This document shows positions 16,813 to 26,495 of a DNA stretch of 64,000 bases, piece after piece. The stretch is taken from positions 682,001 to 746,000 of the forward strand of contig NZ_CP176580.1 in assembly GCF_046271865.1 (NCBI RefSeq), read 5' to 3'. The first letter of the stretch is position 1, and each line of letters starts with the position of its first letter. Source of the DNA: Nitrincola salilacus. GTDB taxonomy: Bacteria > Pseudomonadota > Gammaproteobacteria > Pseudomonadales > Balneatricaceae. The translations under genes and the position numbers were made by a program. Under the pieces are notes generated by a model. It was given only the letters and a program-made list of their open reading frames with translations, did no database searches and was not told the origin of the DNA.

Positions 16813-18033
16813 TCAGCGCACCGTTGCTTTCGCCGGTAGCAGGCCATCGGCACGGAACATCGCCTTGATGCCACGCAGCGCCTGACGGATACGGTCCTGA
16901 TTTTCGATCAGTGCAAAGCGCACATGATCATCGCCGTAATCGCCAAAGCCGATACCCGGTGATACGGACACTTTCGCATCCGCCAGCAGCTTCTTGGCAA
17001 ACTCCAGTGAACCCAGGTGAGCATACTGTTCGGGGATCTTAGCCCAGACATACATGGATGCCTTGGGGTTTTCGACCATCCAGCCCAGCTCATGCATCCC
17101 TTTCACCAGTACATCGCGACGTTTCTGATAGTTGCTGACAATCTCGCTTACGCACTGCTGATCCCCCTCCAGTGCTGCAATCGCAGCGACCTGAAGTGGT
17201 GTAAATGTGCCATAGTCGTGATAACTCTTGATCCTTGCCAGTGCATTCACCAGCTCGGGATTGCCGACCATGAAGCCGATACGCCAGCCCGCCATGTTGT
17301 AACTCTTGGACAAGGTGAAGAACTCCACCGCAACATCCTTCGCGCCCGGAACTTGCATGATTGATGGTGCTTTCCAGCCATCATAGACGATATCGGCATA
17401 GGCCAGATCATGCACCACCAGAATGTCGTGCTCTTTTGCCAGTGCAATTACGCGCTCGAAAAAATCCAGTTCGACACACTGCGCGGTCGGGTTGGAGGGG
17501 AAGCCCAGAATCATCATCTTCGGCTTCGGGATGCTTTCCTTGATCGCGCGCTCCAGCTCAGCAAAAAAGTCCATGCCCGGAATCAATGGCACTGAGCGTA
17601 CCTGCGCACCGGCAATCACGGCACCATAGATATGGATCGGATAGCTGGGGTTTGGTACCAGCACGCCATCACCGCGATCCAGCGTCGCCAGCATCAGATG
17701 CGCCAGGCCCTCTTTGGAGCCAATGGTGACGATCGCTTCTGATTCGGGATCAATCGACACATCATAACGCTCCTTATACCAGTGGCTGATCGCCCGACGC
17801 AGGCGGGGAATGCCACGTGAAGTGGAGTAGCCATGTGTATCAGGGCGTTGGGCAACCGTGCAGAGCTTCTCGACGATATGCGGTGGTGTGGCACCATCGG
17901 GATTACCCATGCTGAGATCGATAATATCCTCACCGCGACGTCGCGCGGCCATCTTCAGCTCAGCAGTGATATTGAAAACATAGGGGGGCAAGCGCTCAAT
18001 GCGCTCAAAACGACGCTTGAATTCGTGACTCAT
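16813..18033 (-). CDS. alaC: Glutamate-pyruvate aminotransferase AlaC
   Basis: This 406-residue fold-type I PLP enzyme begins with the family hallmark RFERIERLPPYVFNITAELK. It carries DLSMGNPDGATP and the PLP lysine motif FTLSKSYNMAGWRIGF, and ends with the aromatic/arginine region DHVRFALIENQDRIRQALRG. AlaC converts pyruvate and glutamate to alanine and 2-oxoglutarate. It follows the repeat element and is on the same strand as the arginine block but separated from it by the plus-strand regulator. Its leader contains the inverted repeat CTTAACGT/ACGTTAAG (18042-18049, 18096-18103), which may be an operator or leader stem. Exact substrate preference cannot be read from sequence. Confidence 0.88.
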   Translation of the reverse strand: MSHEFKRRFERIERLPPYVFNITAELKMAARRRGEDIIDLSMGNPDGATPPHIVEKLCTVAQRPDTHGYSTSRGIPRLRRAISHWYKERYDVSIDPESEAIVTIGSKEGLAHLMLATLDRGDGVLVPNPSYPIHIYGAVIAGAQVRSVPLIPGMDFFAELERAIKESIPKPKMMILGFPSNPTAQCVELDFFERVIALAKEHDILVVHDLAYADIVYDGWKAPSIMQVPGAKDVAVEFFTLSKSYNMAGWRIGFMVGNPELVNALARIKSYHDYGTFTPLQVAAIAALEGDQQCVSEIVSNYQKRRDVLVKGMHELGWMVENPKASMYVWAKIPEQYAHLGSLEFAKKLLADAKVSVSPGIGFGDYGDDHVRFALIENQDRIRQALRGIKAMFRADGLLPAKATVR

Positions 18034-18155
18034 GATGATCTCTTAACGTAAGCGCCCGGAACCGTCCGAGCGACGCCGACTGCTTATGCAGCCTGACGTT
18101 AAGATAGGCGTCCACGACCTGTTTGTCGAGAGGTGGTCAGCAAAAAAGTCTGGGA

Positions 18156-19487
18156 TCAGACCGTCTGCTCTAATCCGTCAATAAATTCTCTAACCAGGTG
18201 AGTGAATGTGGCTGGATCTTCCATTGGCAACATATGTCCGACACCGGGAAGTATGCTTGCATGCACACCATGAATCGCATCGCTCGCCGCATCAAACACT
18301 GCCTTGAACAGTGGACGTGTGTGTTCACCACACATCAGTGCCACTGGCATGCGTAACTGGTTCAGTTGTTCCAGAGTGATAGCTGGTGGTTCGGATTGAG
18401 CCATCTGCAGAGCGAGGCTGTGAGCATTCTCCAATTGCTGTACACGCAGCGACTCCTCCTGCTCCTCAAAGTAGCCATCGTGCCCGCCGGAAGCATCCAG
18501 CAACAGGCGAGCGGCTTTCTCAAGGTGGTGCAGCTGCACAAGCGGGAAGATCGGCCCAAACATTTTTTCTGCATCGCTCATGAAGCGCTGCATCTGCTCC
18601 TCATTCAGGTAGACAGGGCAGCCCGGCTCATAGAGGAAGAGGCTGCGCACCAGATGTGGTGCCTGGACAGCCAGCGCGAGTGCCACATCAGCACCATAGG
18701 ACCAGGCAACCAGATGCACCGGGCCACGGTCCGCCACCTCAATCAGACTGCGCAGATCCTGCAGGTGTGTTGTGATACCGAACGGGTGGTTTTCATCCAC
18801 AACCGCTGTTCGCTTGCCGAAATAGCGTTGAGTACAGGAAATCGCCGTATATCCATCAGCCAGAAATGCACTGTGTTTCTCCCACATGCGATGGTCAGCC
18901 AGCGCACCATGCACCAACAGTACAGGAGCTCCGTCGCCCTGAATAAAAAACTCCATGTCGCGATCGTTGATTCGCACACTGCACTTCTGAATACTCGGCG
19001 CAGTCAGTTCAAGGTGCAGCAACGGAAAAGGATTACCCATCATATCCAGTGGCGAACGACCTATGATGCGAAATCCCATCTTCAGATAAAACTCCAGAGC
19101 CTGGGGATTCTGCTCGTTCACATCCAGAATGGTGGCACCCATATCGGAAATGGCGTGTTGCAGCAGACGACGCCCAATCCCCTTGCCGCGACTCTCCGGT
19201 GATATGAACAGCATCTCGATCCGATTGCCGGATACGCCGATAAATCCCAGAATATGGCCGTTTGTATCCTGGTAACTGCGCAGCACTACCGAGGCAAGAT
19301 AGTCATTGAGAACACGAGGTCGCAATGAGCTGATATCTTCTTCGCTGAGAAAGTGGTGAGTGGCCCGCACTGACTCCTCCCACACGGCGGTGAGGAGCTC
19401 ATATTCATCTTCCGTAACGGTGCATATGGTGCCGGTATCTGTCAGTTGGCCTGAAGGGGCACTGGCTGACGGGGTGGAAATTTTCAT
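18156..19487 (-). CDS. GNAT acetyltransferase fused to alpha/beta-hydrolase
   Basis: This 443-residue two-domain protein starts MKISTPSASAPSG. Residues about 20-160 form a YjaB-like GNAT domain, with acetyl-CoA loop SPESRGKGIGRRLL and FYLKMGFRIIGRSP. Residues about 170-440 form an alpha/beta hydrolase: oxyanion region VLLVHGALADHRMW, nucleophile elbow VAWSYGAD and catalytic histidine LPGVGHMLP. At the usual acid position the sequence reads CGEHTRP, with Thr where many relatives have Asp, so the catalytic triad is uncertain. An upstream ATG at 19598 would add 37 residues and is less likely. I do not recognise a named homologue. A role in modifying and hydrolysing small acyl substrates is only a guess. 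Confidence 0.75.
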   Translation of the reverse strand: MKISTPSASAPSGQLTDTGTICTVTEDEYELLTAVWEESVRATHHFLSEEDISSLRPRVLNDYLASVVLRSYQDTNGHILGFIGVSGNRIEMLFISPESRGKGIGRRLLQHAISDMGATILDVNEQNPQALEFYLKMGFRIIGRSPLDMMGNPFPLLHLELTAPSIQKCSVRINDRDMEFFIQGDGAPVLLVHGALADHRMWEKHSAFLADGYTAISCTQRYFGKRTAVVDENHPFGITTHLQDLRSLIEVADRGPVHLVAWSYGADVALALAVQAPHLVRSLFLYEPGCPVYLNEEQMQRFMSDAEKMFGPIFPLVQLHHLEKAARLLLDASGGHDGYFEEQEESLRVQQLENAHSLALQMAQSEPPAITLEQLNQLRMPVALMCGEHTRPLFKAVFDAASDAIHGVHASILPGVGHMLPMEDPATFTHLVREFIDGLEQTV

Positions 19488-19807
19488 ATCGAATACTGCC
19501 TGGTGGCCATGAGCACTGCCTTTTGAATTGGCTCTGAGGCAGTGTTCGCTGATAACAGCAGTATAGTATACAGATAGTGAGGGGGCGGAATCATCCATTT
19601 GGTGCAGTCACTTTCTGGTCACTTGATTTTTGCAAGGTTTGGAGAGTCAGGAAAAGGTGAGCAATCAATCCTGATAAATCTACTCTCGTGCTTGCGGGTT
19701 GTCTGCGAGCAGCTATTCTGTTTATCAGGAGCGAAGTAAAGCGAAGTAGAGCTTTCTTCATGTGATAGCCGATCAACCAGATAGCCATAGAGGGCGAGGG
19801 GCTGGGC
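19488..19807. promoter_or_regulatory. Divergent intergenic region before the chemosensory cluster
   Basis: This 320-bp gap separates the minus-strand hydrolase gene from the plus-strand cluster. A possible sigma-70-like promoter is TTGCGG (19692-19697), 16 nt, then TATTCT (19714-19719). A tandem 10-nt repeat GCGAAGTAAA/GCGAAGTAGA lies at 19731-19750. I see no sigma-28 or sigma-54 promoter. It contains the in-frame upstream extension of the hydrolase ORF, which I consider non-coding. Confidence 0.35.
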
Positions 19808-20266
19808 ATGCATGTGCTGGCTTTTCATCTGGCAGAGCAGCGCTATGCGCTGGATCTTGAGGATGTGCAAAGGGTTTTTCACGCAGTGGCATTCTGTCCA
19901 CTGCCCGATATGCCGGAGCAGATTGCGGGTGTCGTTAACCTGGGCGGTAAAATCCTGCCGGTTGCCAACCTGCGTCATCGTCTGAAACTACCCGAACAAC
20001 GACTGGTACCGCAGCATCGTATGCTGCGGGTCACCGTTTCTGATTGTGACTGGTTACTCTGGGTTGATGCGGTGGATGGGGTTGAGGTCTATGACGACAG
20101 TGATCGGCTGCCGGCTTCTTCCCTGCCTTGTTGCCCCTCTCTGTTGAAGGCGTTCGTACGCTTGCCTGACGGTTTATTGTTGATTCAGGATCTTAACTTA
20201 CTACTCAGTCTGGATGAGAAGGAGATGCTGGATGATGCAATCGCACATCATATCACCTCTAGTTGA
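19808..20266 (+). CDS. CheW-like coupling protein (WspB position)
   Basis: This 152-residue single CheW domain (LAFHLAEQRYALDLEDVQRV, then IAGVVNLGGKILPVANLRHRL) is a scaffold that links receptors to the histidine kinase. GAGGGG stands upstream of the ATG. It is the first gene of an eight-gene co-directional cluster whose composition matches the Pseudomonas Wsp surface-sensing system, where two CheW proteins (WspB, WspD) serve one receptor array. Its stop overlaps the start of the methyltransferase gene by 35 nt. The C-terminus is short and acidic. Position and composition suggest a WspB equivalent; orthology is inferred from gene content. Confidence 0.85.
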   Translation: MHVLAFHLAEQRYALDLEDVQRVFHAVAFCPLPDMPEQIAGVVNLGGKILPVANLRHRLKLPEQRLVPQHRMLRVTVSDCDWLLWVDAVDGVEVYDDSDRLPASSLPCCPSLLKAFVRLPDGLLLIQDLNLLLSLDEKEMLDDAIAHHITSS

Positions 20267-21689
20267 TTCCGACCGAGAGCTGTTGCTCTGCTTTGAGCAC
20301 CTGCTTGCCGAACGACTGGGGCTGCACTTTCCGCCTTTGCGCTGGCCGGAAATGGCACGTCAACTCCGTCGGGTGGCTCAAGATCTTGGTTTGGCCAGTC
20401 TGGCAGGGCTCTTGCCATTACTGGAACAGCGTGTCTGGCCGGACGATGTCCGAAAAAAGCTGGCGCAGCATCTGACGGTGGGAGAAACCTACTTTTTCCG
20501 TGACCCGTCGCTATTCCATTATCTGAGCGATCATTTTCTGCAGCCATTGCTGGCGCGGCGGCGAGATAGCAACTGCCGGTGGTTGCGTATCTGGAGTGCC
20601 GGCTGCTGCAGCGGAGAGGAGGCATACAGCCTGGCGATGCTGGTGCGGCAACTGTTACCGGATGTGCAGGGATGGCGGATTGATATTCTCGGAACCGATA
20701 TTAATCCTTTGTTTCTGGAGCAGGCACAGCTGGGACATTATCGCAGCTGGTCATTACGGCAACTGGACTCATCCATACGTGAGCGTTTTTTCACCGGCAG
20801 TGATCATCACGGCTGGCAAATCGACAGCTCCCTGCGCGATAGCGTGGTGTTTCGTGAGCTTAATCTGGTGGAGCCTGTTTATCCGGATCCGACAAAGGGT
20901 ATGTCCGAGTTTGACCTCATATTGTGCCGTAATGTCCTGATGTATTTCGAGCCCGGGCAGATAAAACAGGTGCTGAAGCGCTTACAGAGTTGCCTGTGCG
21001 AGTCCGGTATTTTGTTGCTGGCACCGGTTGAGGCGGGTCTTTGTCAGGAAGCCGGTTGGCGATCGGAGAGCAGGCCTGGCGCGATTGCGGTGTTGCCGCG
21101 ACCGGCAGAAGAGTCGCCGAGAATACTGAATAAGGTCGCAGTAGCTGCTGATCTGCCATCAGAAGGAGAACCGATAGATCGCTCTCTGCTTTTCCAGAGC
21201 GCTCCAGCGGACCTGCGTACTTTCTCAAAGACCAGAATCAGAGGCTCTGAGCAAATGCAGCAGCAAGTGGGTCAAACGCTGGAGGTGGTACTTCAACAGG
21301 CTAGAGATCTGGCTGATTGCGGCGATCTGGAAGGCGCAACAGAGCAGTTACAGCAGGCGCAGGTGCTGAACAAGCTGGACCCCCGCAGCTACTGGTTACA
21401 GGCGCTGTTGGAGTGGGAAGGGGGGCGGCTGCAGCCAGCCAGTCAACTCTTGCACAAAGTGCTTTATCTGGATCCGCATTTTGTATTGGCGCATTACCTG
21501 AGTGGCCATATCGCAGTTGGGTTGCAAAAGCCTGAGCTGGCACGGCGTCACTATGACAACTGCCTGAGGTTGCTGGCAGATCTGCCAGATGATCAGATTT
21601 TACCTGAAGCTGGAGATGCCAGTGTTGCCCAGTGCCGAGAGTGGCTGCTGGTATCCAGATCGACCCTCAAAAGCAGGTGCAGTGTATGA
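20232..21689 (+). CDS. CheR-type methyltransferase with C-terminal TPR region (WspC-like)
   Basis: This 485-residue protein methylates glutamates on chemoreceptors using S-adenosylmethionine. The N-terminal helical domain (about 10-80) precedes the methyltransferase core: LTVGETYFFRDPSLF, WSAGCCSGEEAYSLAML and LILCRNVLMYFEPGQI. After a linker, residues about 340-470 hold TPR-like helices (ADCGDLEGATEQLQQAQVLN; HFVLAHYLSGHIAVGLQKPELA). A CheR with TPRs is the hallmark of WspC. The ATG at 20232 is preferred because GGAG lies 8 nt upstream; an ATG at 20214 is in frame but has no ribosome site. The gene overlaps both neighbours, so translation is coupled. Confidence 0.9.
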   Translation: MMQSHIISPLVDSDRELLLCFEHLLAERLGLHFPPLRWPEMARQLRRVAQDLGLASLAGLLPLLEQRVWPDDVRKKLAQHLTVGETYFFRDPSLFHYLSDHFLQPLLARRRDSNCRWLRIWSAGCCSGEEAYSLAMLVRQLLPDVQGWRIDILGTDINPLFLEQAQLGHYRSWSLRQLDSSIRERFFTGSDHHGWQIDSSLRDSVVFRELNLVEPVYPDPTKGMSEFDLILCRNVLMYFEPGQIKQVLKRLQSCLCESGILLLAPVEAGLCQEAGWRSESRPGAIAVLPRPAEESPRILNKVAVAADLPSEGEPIDRSLLFQSAPADLRTFSKTRIRGSEQMQQQVGQTLEVVLQQARDLADCGDLEGATEQLQQAQVLNKLDPRSYWLQALLEWEGGRLQPASQLLHKVLYLDPHFVLAHYLSGHIAVGLQKPELARRHYDNCLRLLADLPDDQILPEAGDASVAQCREWLLVSRSTLKSRCSV

Positions 21690-22234
21690 CTCAGTATATG
21701 GATAGTCAGACCGAGCCAGATGAGGATCAGATGCAACAGTGTCTGGTGGAGCGGGCACGTCTGCTGGCTCGTCCGGATGTTGAACCGGATAACTCTTTGC
21801 AGTTGGCGCTCTTCCATTTCGAGTTGGCGCAGGAGATCTATGCCGTTGAAGCGCAGTTTGTTATCGAAGTATTGCCGTTGCGCCAACTGACCTCTATTCC
21901 AGGTACTCCGGATCATCTGCCAGGGGTCGTCAGTGTACGTGGCAGGATCGTGTCGGTACTGGATCTGCGTTGTCTGTTTGAGATGCCGCGCAGAGGGCTG
22001 ACCGATCTCAACCGCATTGCGGTGTTGAGCAATGGCACTATGGAGTTTGCACTGCTGACGGATCGCACAGTTGGCTTTTGCACTATTCCTGAGCAAGCAC
22101 TTCAGGCGGGGCCTTCTCACCTCAAAGGGATACGGAAAGAGTATCTGCTGGGCGTGACCCAGGAGCACTGGGCCGTTCTGGATGGACGAAAACTACTGGG
22201 TGATCCGCATCTGGTAGTTGAATCCTATGTGTAG
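21686..22234 (+). CDS. CheW-like coupling protein (WspD position)
   Basis: This 182-residue CheW protein has a 45-residue N-terminal extension (MTQYMDSQTEPDEDQMQQ) before the beta domain (FHFELAQEIYAVEAQFVIEV; GVVSVRGRIVSVLDLRCLFE). It is the second coupling protein of the cluster, in the WspD position between CheR and CheA. The ATG at 21686 overlaps the CheR stop as ATGA and has AGGTG upstream, so I chose it over an earlier in-frame ATG at 21632. A 109-nt gap follows before the kinase gene, with three imperfect copies of GTGTAGAGG between about 22226 and 22266. Confidence 0.87.
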   Translation: MTQYMDSQTEPDEDQMQQCLVERARLLARPDVEPDNSLQLALFHFELAQEIYAVEAQFVIEVLPLRQLTSIPGTPDHLPGVVSVRGRIVSVLDLRCLFEMPRRGLTDLNRIAVLSNGTMEFALLTDRTVGFCTIPEQALQAGPSHLKGIRKEYLLGVTQEHWAVLDGRKLLGDPHLVVESYV

Positions 22235-22343
22235 AGATAAGTGTGTAGAGGTATATGAGTAGAGGCATTTGTACAGAAACATAGATAAAACCGAATGAAC
22301 ATGGAAAAACAGGGAGAGGGTATGCAGGGCGCATACGGACGAT

Positions 22344-24746
22344 ATGGCTGATTCTCGACAACAGTTGCAGCAACGACTACTGAAGGCCTTCCAACAGGAG
22401 GCCGAAGAGCGTCTGCACCTCCTGGATGATGGGCTGGCACAACTGGCACAGGGATCAATAACGGCTGAATTGCTGGAGGTGCTGTATCGTGAGGTGCACA
22501 GTCTCAAGGGAGCTGCGCGCGCTGTCAGCCTTGCTGATGTGGAGCAGTTGTGTCAGGCACTGGAGAGTCTTTTTGCACAGTTCAGAAAAGGAGAGGCGGA
22601 GCCGGATACCGAGCAGATACAGCTCTCACTGCAAGCTTTGCGCTGGTTGCAAAAGCGTCTTGACAGCAAGTCCGAGGCCGCTCCCGCGATACCTCCTGAT
22701 CAGGCGCTGGCAGAGTTGTGCCGAGCGCTTGAGCAGGCTGCCAGACATCAGATGCCGGCCTCTCAGGCAGCAGCTTCACAGACAACAGCTTCTCAGGCAG
22801 CAGAAAGCCAGCAGGAGGTATCAGCTCAGCAGGCACCTGCTGAGTCATTAGAATCACGAGAGTCACCAGAATCCTGCCAGGTGGAACCATTATCGGCAGA
22901 TATGATCCGTCCAGTAGGTCAGGCCGCGCCAGGTCGGCTGAGGGTGAGTGCTGAAGCCCTGGATCAACTCTGGCTGTATGCCGAAACACTACTCGAAACC
23001 AGGCTGGAAAGTGCCGAACATGCCCGAGTGCTGCAACATTCGGCGCGGGAGTTTGCCAATTGGCGTATTCGCCAACGGCCGCAGCTGAGTGCAGCACTAC
23101 GTAGTCTACAGGAGATAAGAACCGGGTCTGATATGGTCGATGCGTCCAGACTTGAGCATTTACACGAAACATTGTCCGTGCTCGGTACCCGTATCGTTGA
23201 GTTTTTCGATCAGTGGGAATATCGCCTGCTGGCTCAAGCCCGCCAAGCAGACCAGTTAGCACACCGTACCGAAGGGCTGGCGGTAGAGCTGAGACAAGAT
23301 CTTCAACGGATTCTGTTGTTGCCTTGTGCGACCCTTGTTGAAGGGGTTCCTGCGATGGTGCGGGATCTGGCAGCAGCAGCGGGTAAACAGGTGAACCTGA
23401 CTGTCAGCGGCACTGATTACCAGGTCGACAAGCGGATCCTCGATGAAGTGCGCAGCCCCCTGCAGCATCTGCTTCGTAACGCCATTGATCATGGTATCGA
23501 AACGCCACAACAGCGCTTGAAACAGGGTAAGCCCGAGCAAGGTAGCCTGCAGATTCAGTTTTCACAGACGCGCAGCGATCGCATTACGTTGACGGTTGCT
23601 GATGATGGTGCCGGGCTACAAACGGACAGACTCAGAGCGAAAGCCCTGGCACAGGGAGTTATCAATGCTGAGCAGGCAGAGACTCTGGATGAGACAGATA
23701 GTCAGCGACTGATATTCCGCTCCGGCTTGAGTACCAGCGCGATGCTGACCGAGCTCTCGGGGCGTGGATTAGGGCTGGCGATCGTCGAGGAGAAGGTTTT
23801 GCGTCTGAATGGCAAGGTCGAAGTCTTCAGCGAACCGGAGCAGGGGTGTCGTTTTGTTCTGACTTTGCCGGTCAGTCTGGCGACCTATCGTGCTTTGCTG
23901 GTGCGAGTCGCGCAGCGCCTGTTTGCAATTCCCAGTCAGACAGTTCAGAGAGTGCTTCGTGTTCCTCTGAGCAGTCTTGGCAGTATCGAGAATCGTGTTT
24001 CATTGGTACTGGAGGGGCAAGCGTTACCTTTATGGCGTTTGTCTGAGCTTTTACAGTTGCAGGATGCGGCCCCGATGGAGCAGGAGGTGCAATTGGTGTT
24101 GCTGGAAGCGGCAGACGGCCCCTATGCCCTGCAAGTGGATGAGATACTCAACGATCAGGAGATCACGCTGAAAAGCCTGGGACCACAGCTGAAAAGAGTG
24201 CCCAATGTCACTGGGGCTGCCAGCCTTGGTGATGGCCAGTTGGTGCCGGTGCTGGACATGCTGGATATCTACCAGAGCGCGTGTCGTACCGAAACAACAA
24301 CCTTGAGATGGCAGCAGCAGAAACCGGCACAGCGTCATCGGTTGCTGGTGGTTGAGGACTCCATCACCGCCCGTAGCCTGCTCAAGAGCATTCTGGAAAG
24401 TTCCGGTTATGAGGTGCAGGTGGCAGTGGATGGGGAGGAGGCCTGGCAAGTGTTGCAGCAGGGACGGTTTGATGGAGTCGTGTCAGATATCGAGATGCCG
24501 AGGCTGGATGGTTTCGATCTGACTGCGCGTATCCGTGCTGACGCAGTGCTGACTGACCTTCCGGTAGTACTGGTGACAGCGCTGCAAAGCCCCGAAGACC
24601 GAGAGCGGGGGCTTGAGGTCGGCGCCAGTGCCTACATCCAGAAAAGCGGTTTTGACCAGGATCACCTGTTGGACCTGTTAAAGCGGTTATTGATACAAGG
24701 GAGCTCCGCTGATGAAGCTTTATCTGAATCTGAAAACACGCCATAA
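22344..24746 (+). CDS. Hybrid CheA histidine kinase with C-terminal receiver (WspE-like)
   Basis: This 800-residue kinase has an N-terminal Hpt domain with phospho-accepting His52 (REVHSLKGAARAV). A Gln/Ser/Ala-rich linker with ASQAA-type repeats spans about 130-170. The HATPase follows (LLRNAIDHGIETPQQR; TVADDGAGL; LSGRGLGLAIV), then a CheW-like P5 domain (about 510-650) and a receiver with Asp715 in SDIEMPRLDG. It autophosphorylates in response to receptor state, and phosphate can pass to its own receiver, to CheB or to the output protein. A CheA with a fused receiver is typical of WspE. Its 3' end overlaps the first receptor gene by 35 nt. Confidence 0.92.
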   Translation: MADSRQQLQQRLLKAFQQEAEERLHLLDDGLAQLAQGSITAELLEVLYREVHSLKGAARAVSLADVEQLCQALESLFAQFRKGEAEPDTEQIQLSLQALRWLQKRLDSKSEAAPAIPPDQALAELCRALEQAARHQMPASQAAASQTTASQAAESQQEVSAQQAPAESLESRESPESCQVEPLSADMIRPVGQAAPGRLRVSAEALDQLWLYAETLLETRLESAEHARVLQHSAREFANWRIRQRPQLSAALRSLQEIRTGSDMVDASRLEHLHETLSVLGTRIVEFFDQWEYRLLAQARQADQLAHRTEGLAVELRQDLQRILLLPCATLVEGVPAMVRDLAAAAGKQVNLTVSGTDYQVDKRILDEVRSPLQHLLRNAIDHGIETPQQRLKQGKPEQGSLQIQFSQTRSDRITLTVADDGAGLQTDRLRAKALAQGVINAEQAETLDETDSQRLIFRSGLSTSAMLTELSGRGLGLAIVEEKVLRLNGKVEVFSEPEQGCRFVLTLPVSLATYRALLVRVAQRLFAIPSQTVQRVLRVPLSSLGSIENRVSLVLEGQALPLWRLSELLQLQDAAPMEQEVQLVLLEAADGPYALQVDEILNDQEITLKSLGPQLKRVPNVTGAASLGDGQLVPVLDMLDIYQSACRTETTTLRWQQQKPAQRHRLLVVEDSITARSLLKSILESSGYEVQVAVDGEEAWQVLQQGRFDGVVSDIEMPRLDGFDLTARIRADAVLTDLPVVLVTALQSPEDRERGLEVGASAYIQKSGFDQDHLLDLLKRLLIQGSSADEALSESENTP

Positions 24747-26460
24747 GTTGCTGTTGATGTTCGGCGTTCTGGCGCTGGTCATACTGTTGATGCTGTTTCA
24801 ATCGCTGCAGCAACTGCAACAGATACAACAGGGAGAGCAGGCGCTTTACAACGATGCAATGCGACCGTTGCTGTCACTGGAAGCTTTGCGTATTGATCTT
24901 AACGAGCGCCGTGCGCAGACGCTGGCAATCAGCCTGCGCGGTGATCTGAACAGTGCTGATGAGGTGAAGTTACAGGCAGGTATGAATGAGGAAGTTGAAC
25001 GGCTGGATGACCTGTTGCAGTCACTGGCGATCTATCCGCAGTTGCAGGCGAGCCTGCGAGAGTTGAGGCAGTTGCATGAGCAGTTCAACCAGACAGGTCA
25101 GAGTCAGATTTTACCCTTGTTGCGTCTGGGCGATTCACGGTCGGCACAGGCAATGCTGCTGGGAATTCAGCAGGATCGAATCTCACGCTTCAGGGAGCTG
25201 TCTGAAGAGATCGGTGTGGCGGTAGAGCAGCGGGTGGAGCAGCAGATAGCGGCGAGTGAGATGATGCTGCGACAGCAAAGACAGCTGACCTTGGCAGGGA
25301 TGTTGCTGGTTATGCTGTTGATAGGGTTTGCTATCTGGAACCTGAATCGAACACTGGCGGCCCCTTTGCTTGAACTGGCGGGATCTGCTGGTCGTATTGC
25401 AGAGGGTGAACGACTCAGTCGTTCAGACCTTTCGCTGCGACGGGATGAAGTGGGGTTGTTGAGCCAGGCATTTGATGAAATGGGCAAATATTTGAATGAT
25501 CTGGCGGATCGTGCACAGCAGGTTGCTCAAGGCGATCTGAGTGTACAGATCCAGCCACGCTCGGAACAGGATCAGCTGGGCAGTGCGTTCAATGTGATGG
25601 CCACGAACCTACGCCAGTTACTCAGTGGTCTGAACGACAGCATAGCGGTACTGGCGACGGCCAGTCAGGAGATTCTCAGTACCACCGGCCAGGTTGTCTC
25701 TTCGGCGCAACAGACTGCCAGTGCCGTGCAGGAGATCACCACCACAGTAGAGGAGGTGAAGCAGACAGCGACACTGGCGAGCCAGAAAGCGCGACAGGTT
25801 ACCGACAGTGCCGAACATACCAGTCGGATCACTCGTGAAGGCCGGGCGGCGGTGGATACCGTAATGTCGGGGATGAGTGAGATACGCCAGCAGATGCAGA
25901 CGCTGTCTGACAGCATCGGCAATCTGAGCGAGCAGAGTCAGGCAGTGAGCGAGATCGTCAATACCGTGGGTGATCTGGCCGAGCAGTCCAACCTGCTGGG
26001 GGTCAATGCCTCGATCGAGGCGGTGAAGGCAGATGAGCATGGCAAGGGGTTTTCGGTGGTGGCACAGGAGATCAGGTCTCTGGCAGAGCAGTCAAAGCAG
26101 GCAACGGTACAGGTGCGCAGCATCCTTAACGAGATCCAGAAAGCGATGAGCAAGGCTGTGCTGATGACAGAGCAGAACAGTCGCGCTGTGGAAAATGGCT
26201 ATGATCAGGCGCGACGTTCAGGTGAGGCACTGCTGGCTCTGACGGAACGCTTTGATCAGTCAACAGATGCGGCGATGCAGATCGCGGCATCCAGCCAACA
26301 GCAGTTGGTGGGGATGGATCAGGTCGCGATGGCGATGCAGGACATCAACAACGCCAGCCAGAACAATGTGGCGGGGGCGCGACAAGCTGAGCAGGCTGCG
26401 CGGGATCTGCATGCGCTGGGTAGCAGCCTTAAGGAGAGTGTGTCGCGCTTTCGTCTTTGA
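24712..26460 (+). CDS. Methyl-accepting chemotaxis protein 1 (WspA-like)
   Basis: This 582-residue receptor has TM1 at about 14-34, a four-helix-bundle periplasmic sensor of about 150 residues and TM2 at about 190-212. Tandem HAMP units follow (NRTLAAPLLELAGSAGRIAE; ADRAQQVAQGDLSVQIQ), then the cytoplasmic signalling hairpin. The hairpin tip reads VGDLAEQSNLLGVNASIEAV, DEHGKGFSVVAQE and AEQSKQATVQV, the Wsp-type pattern rather than the E. coli Tsr pattern. There is no C-terminal CheR-docking pentapeptide. GGGAG lies before the ATG. The next gene is a second receptor with a nearly identical 3' half. Confidence 0.92.
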   Translation: MKLYLNLKTRHKLLLMFGVLALVILLMLFQSLQQLQQIQQGEQALYNDAMRPLLSLEALRIDLNERRAQTLAISLRGDLNSADEVKLQAGMNEEVERLDDLLQSLAIYPQLQASLRELRQLHEQFNQTGQSQILPLLRLGDSRSAQAMLLGIQQDRISRFRELSEEIGVAVEQRVEQQIAASEMMLRQQRQLTLAGMLLVMLLIGFAIWNLNRTLAAPLLELAGSAGRIAEGERLSRSDLSLRRDEVGLLSQAFDEMGKYLNDLADRAQQVAQGDLSVQIQPRSEQDQLGSAFNVMATNLRQLLSGLNDSIAVLATASQEILSTTGQVVSSAQQTASAVQEITTTVEEVKQTATLASQKARQVTDSAEHTSRITREGRAAVDTVMSGMSEIRQQMQTLSDSIGNLSEQSQAVSEIVNTVGDLAEQSNLLGVNASIEAVKADEHGKGFSVVAQEIRSLAEQSKQATVQVRSILNEIQKAMSKAVLMTEQNSRAVENGYDQARRSGEALLALTERFDQSTDAAMQIAASSQQQLVGMDQVAMAMQDINNASQNNVAGARQAEQAARDLHALGSSLKESVSRFRL

Positions 26461-26495
26461 CGGCGTAGCCGCAAAAAAAGAGGAATACACAAGCC

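Noticed and set aside
16546..16885. Several short ORFs on both strands across the repeat element
   Set aside because: They follow the hairpin repeat and overlap the ends of the regulator and alaC genes. Their peptides only mirror the palindrome, and no ribosome sites support them.
22226..22266. Three imperfect GTGTAGAGG words before the CheA-like gene, considered as a CRISPR-like or operator array
   Set aside because: The units are too short and irregular for CRISPR, and there is no consistent spacing to argue for an operator.
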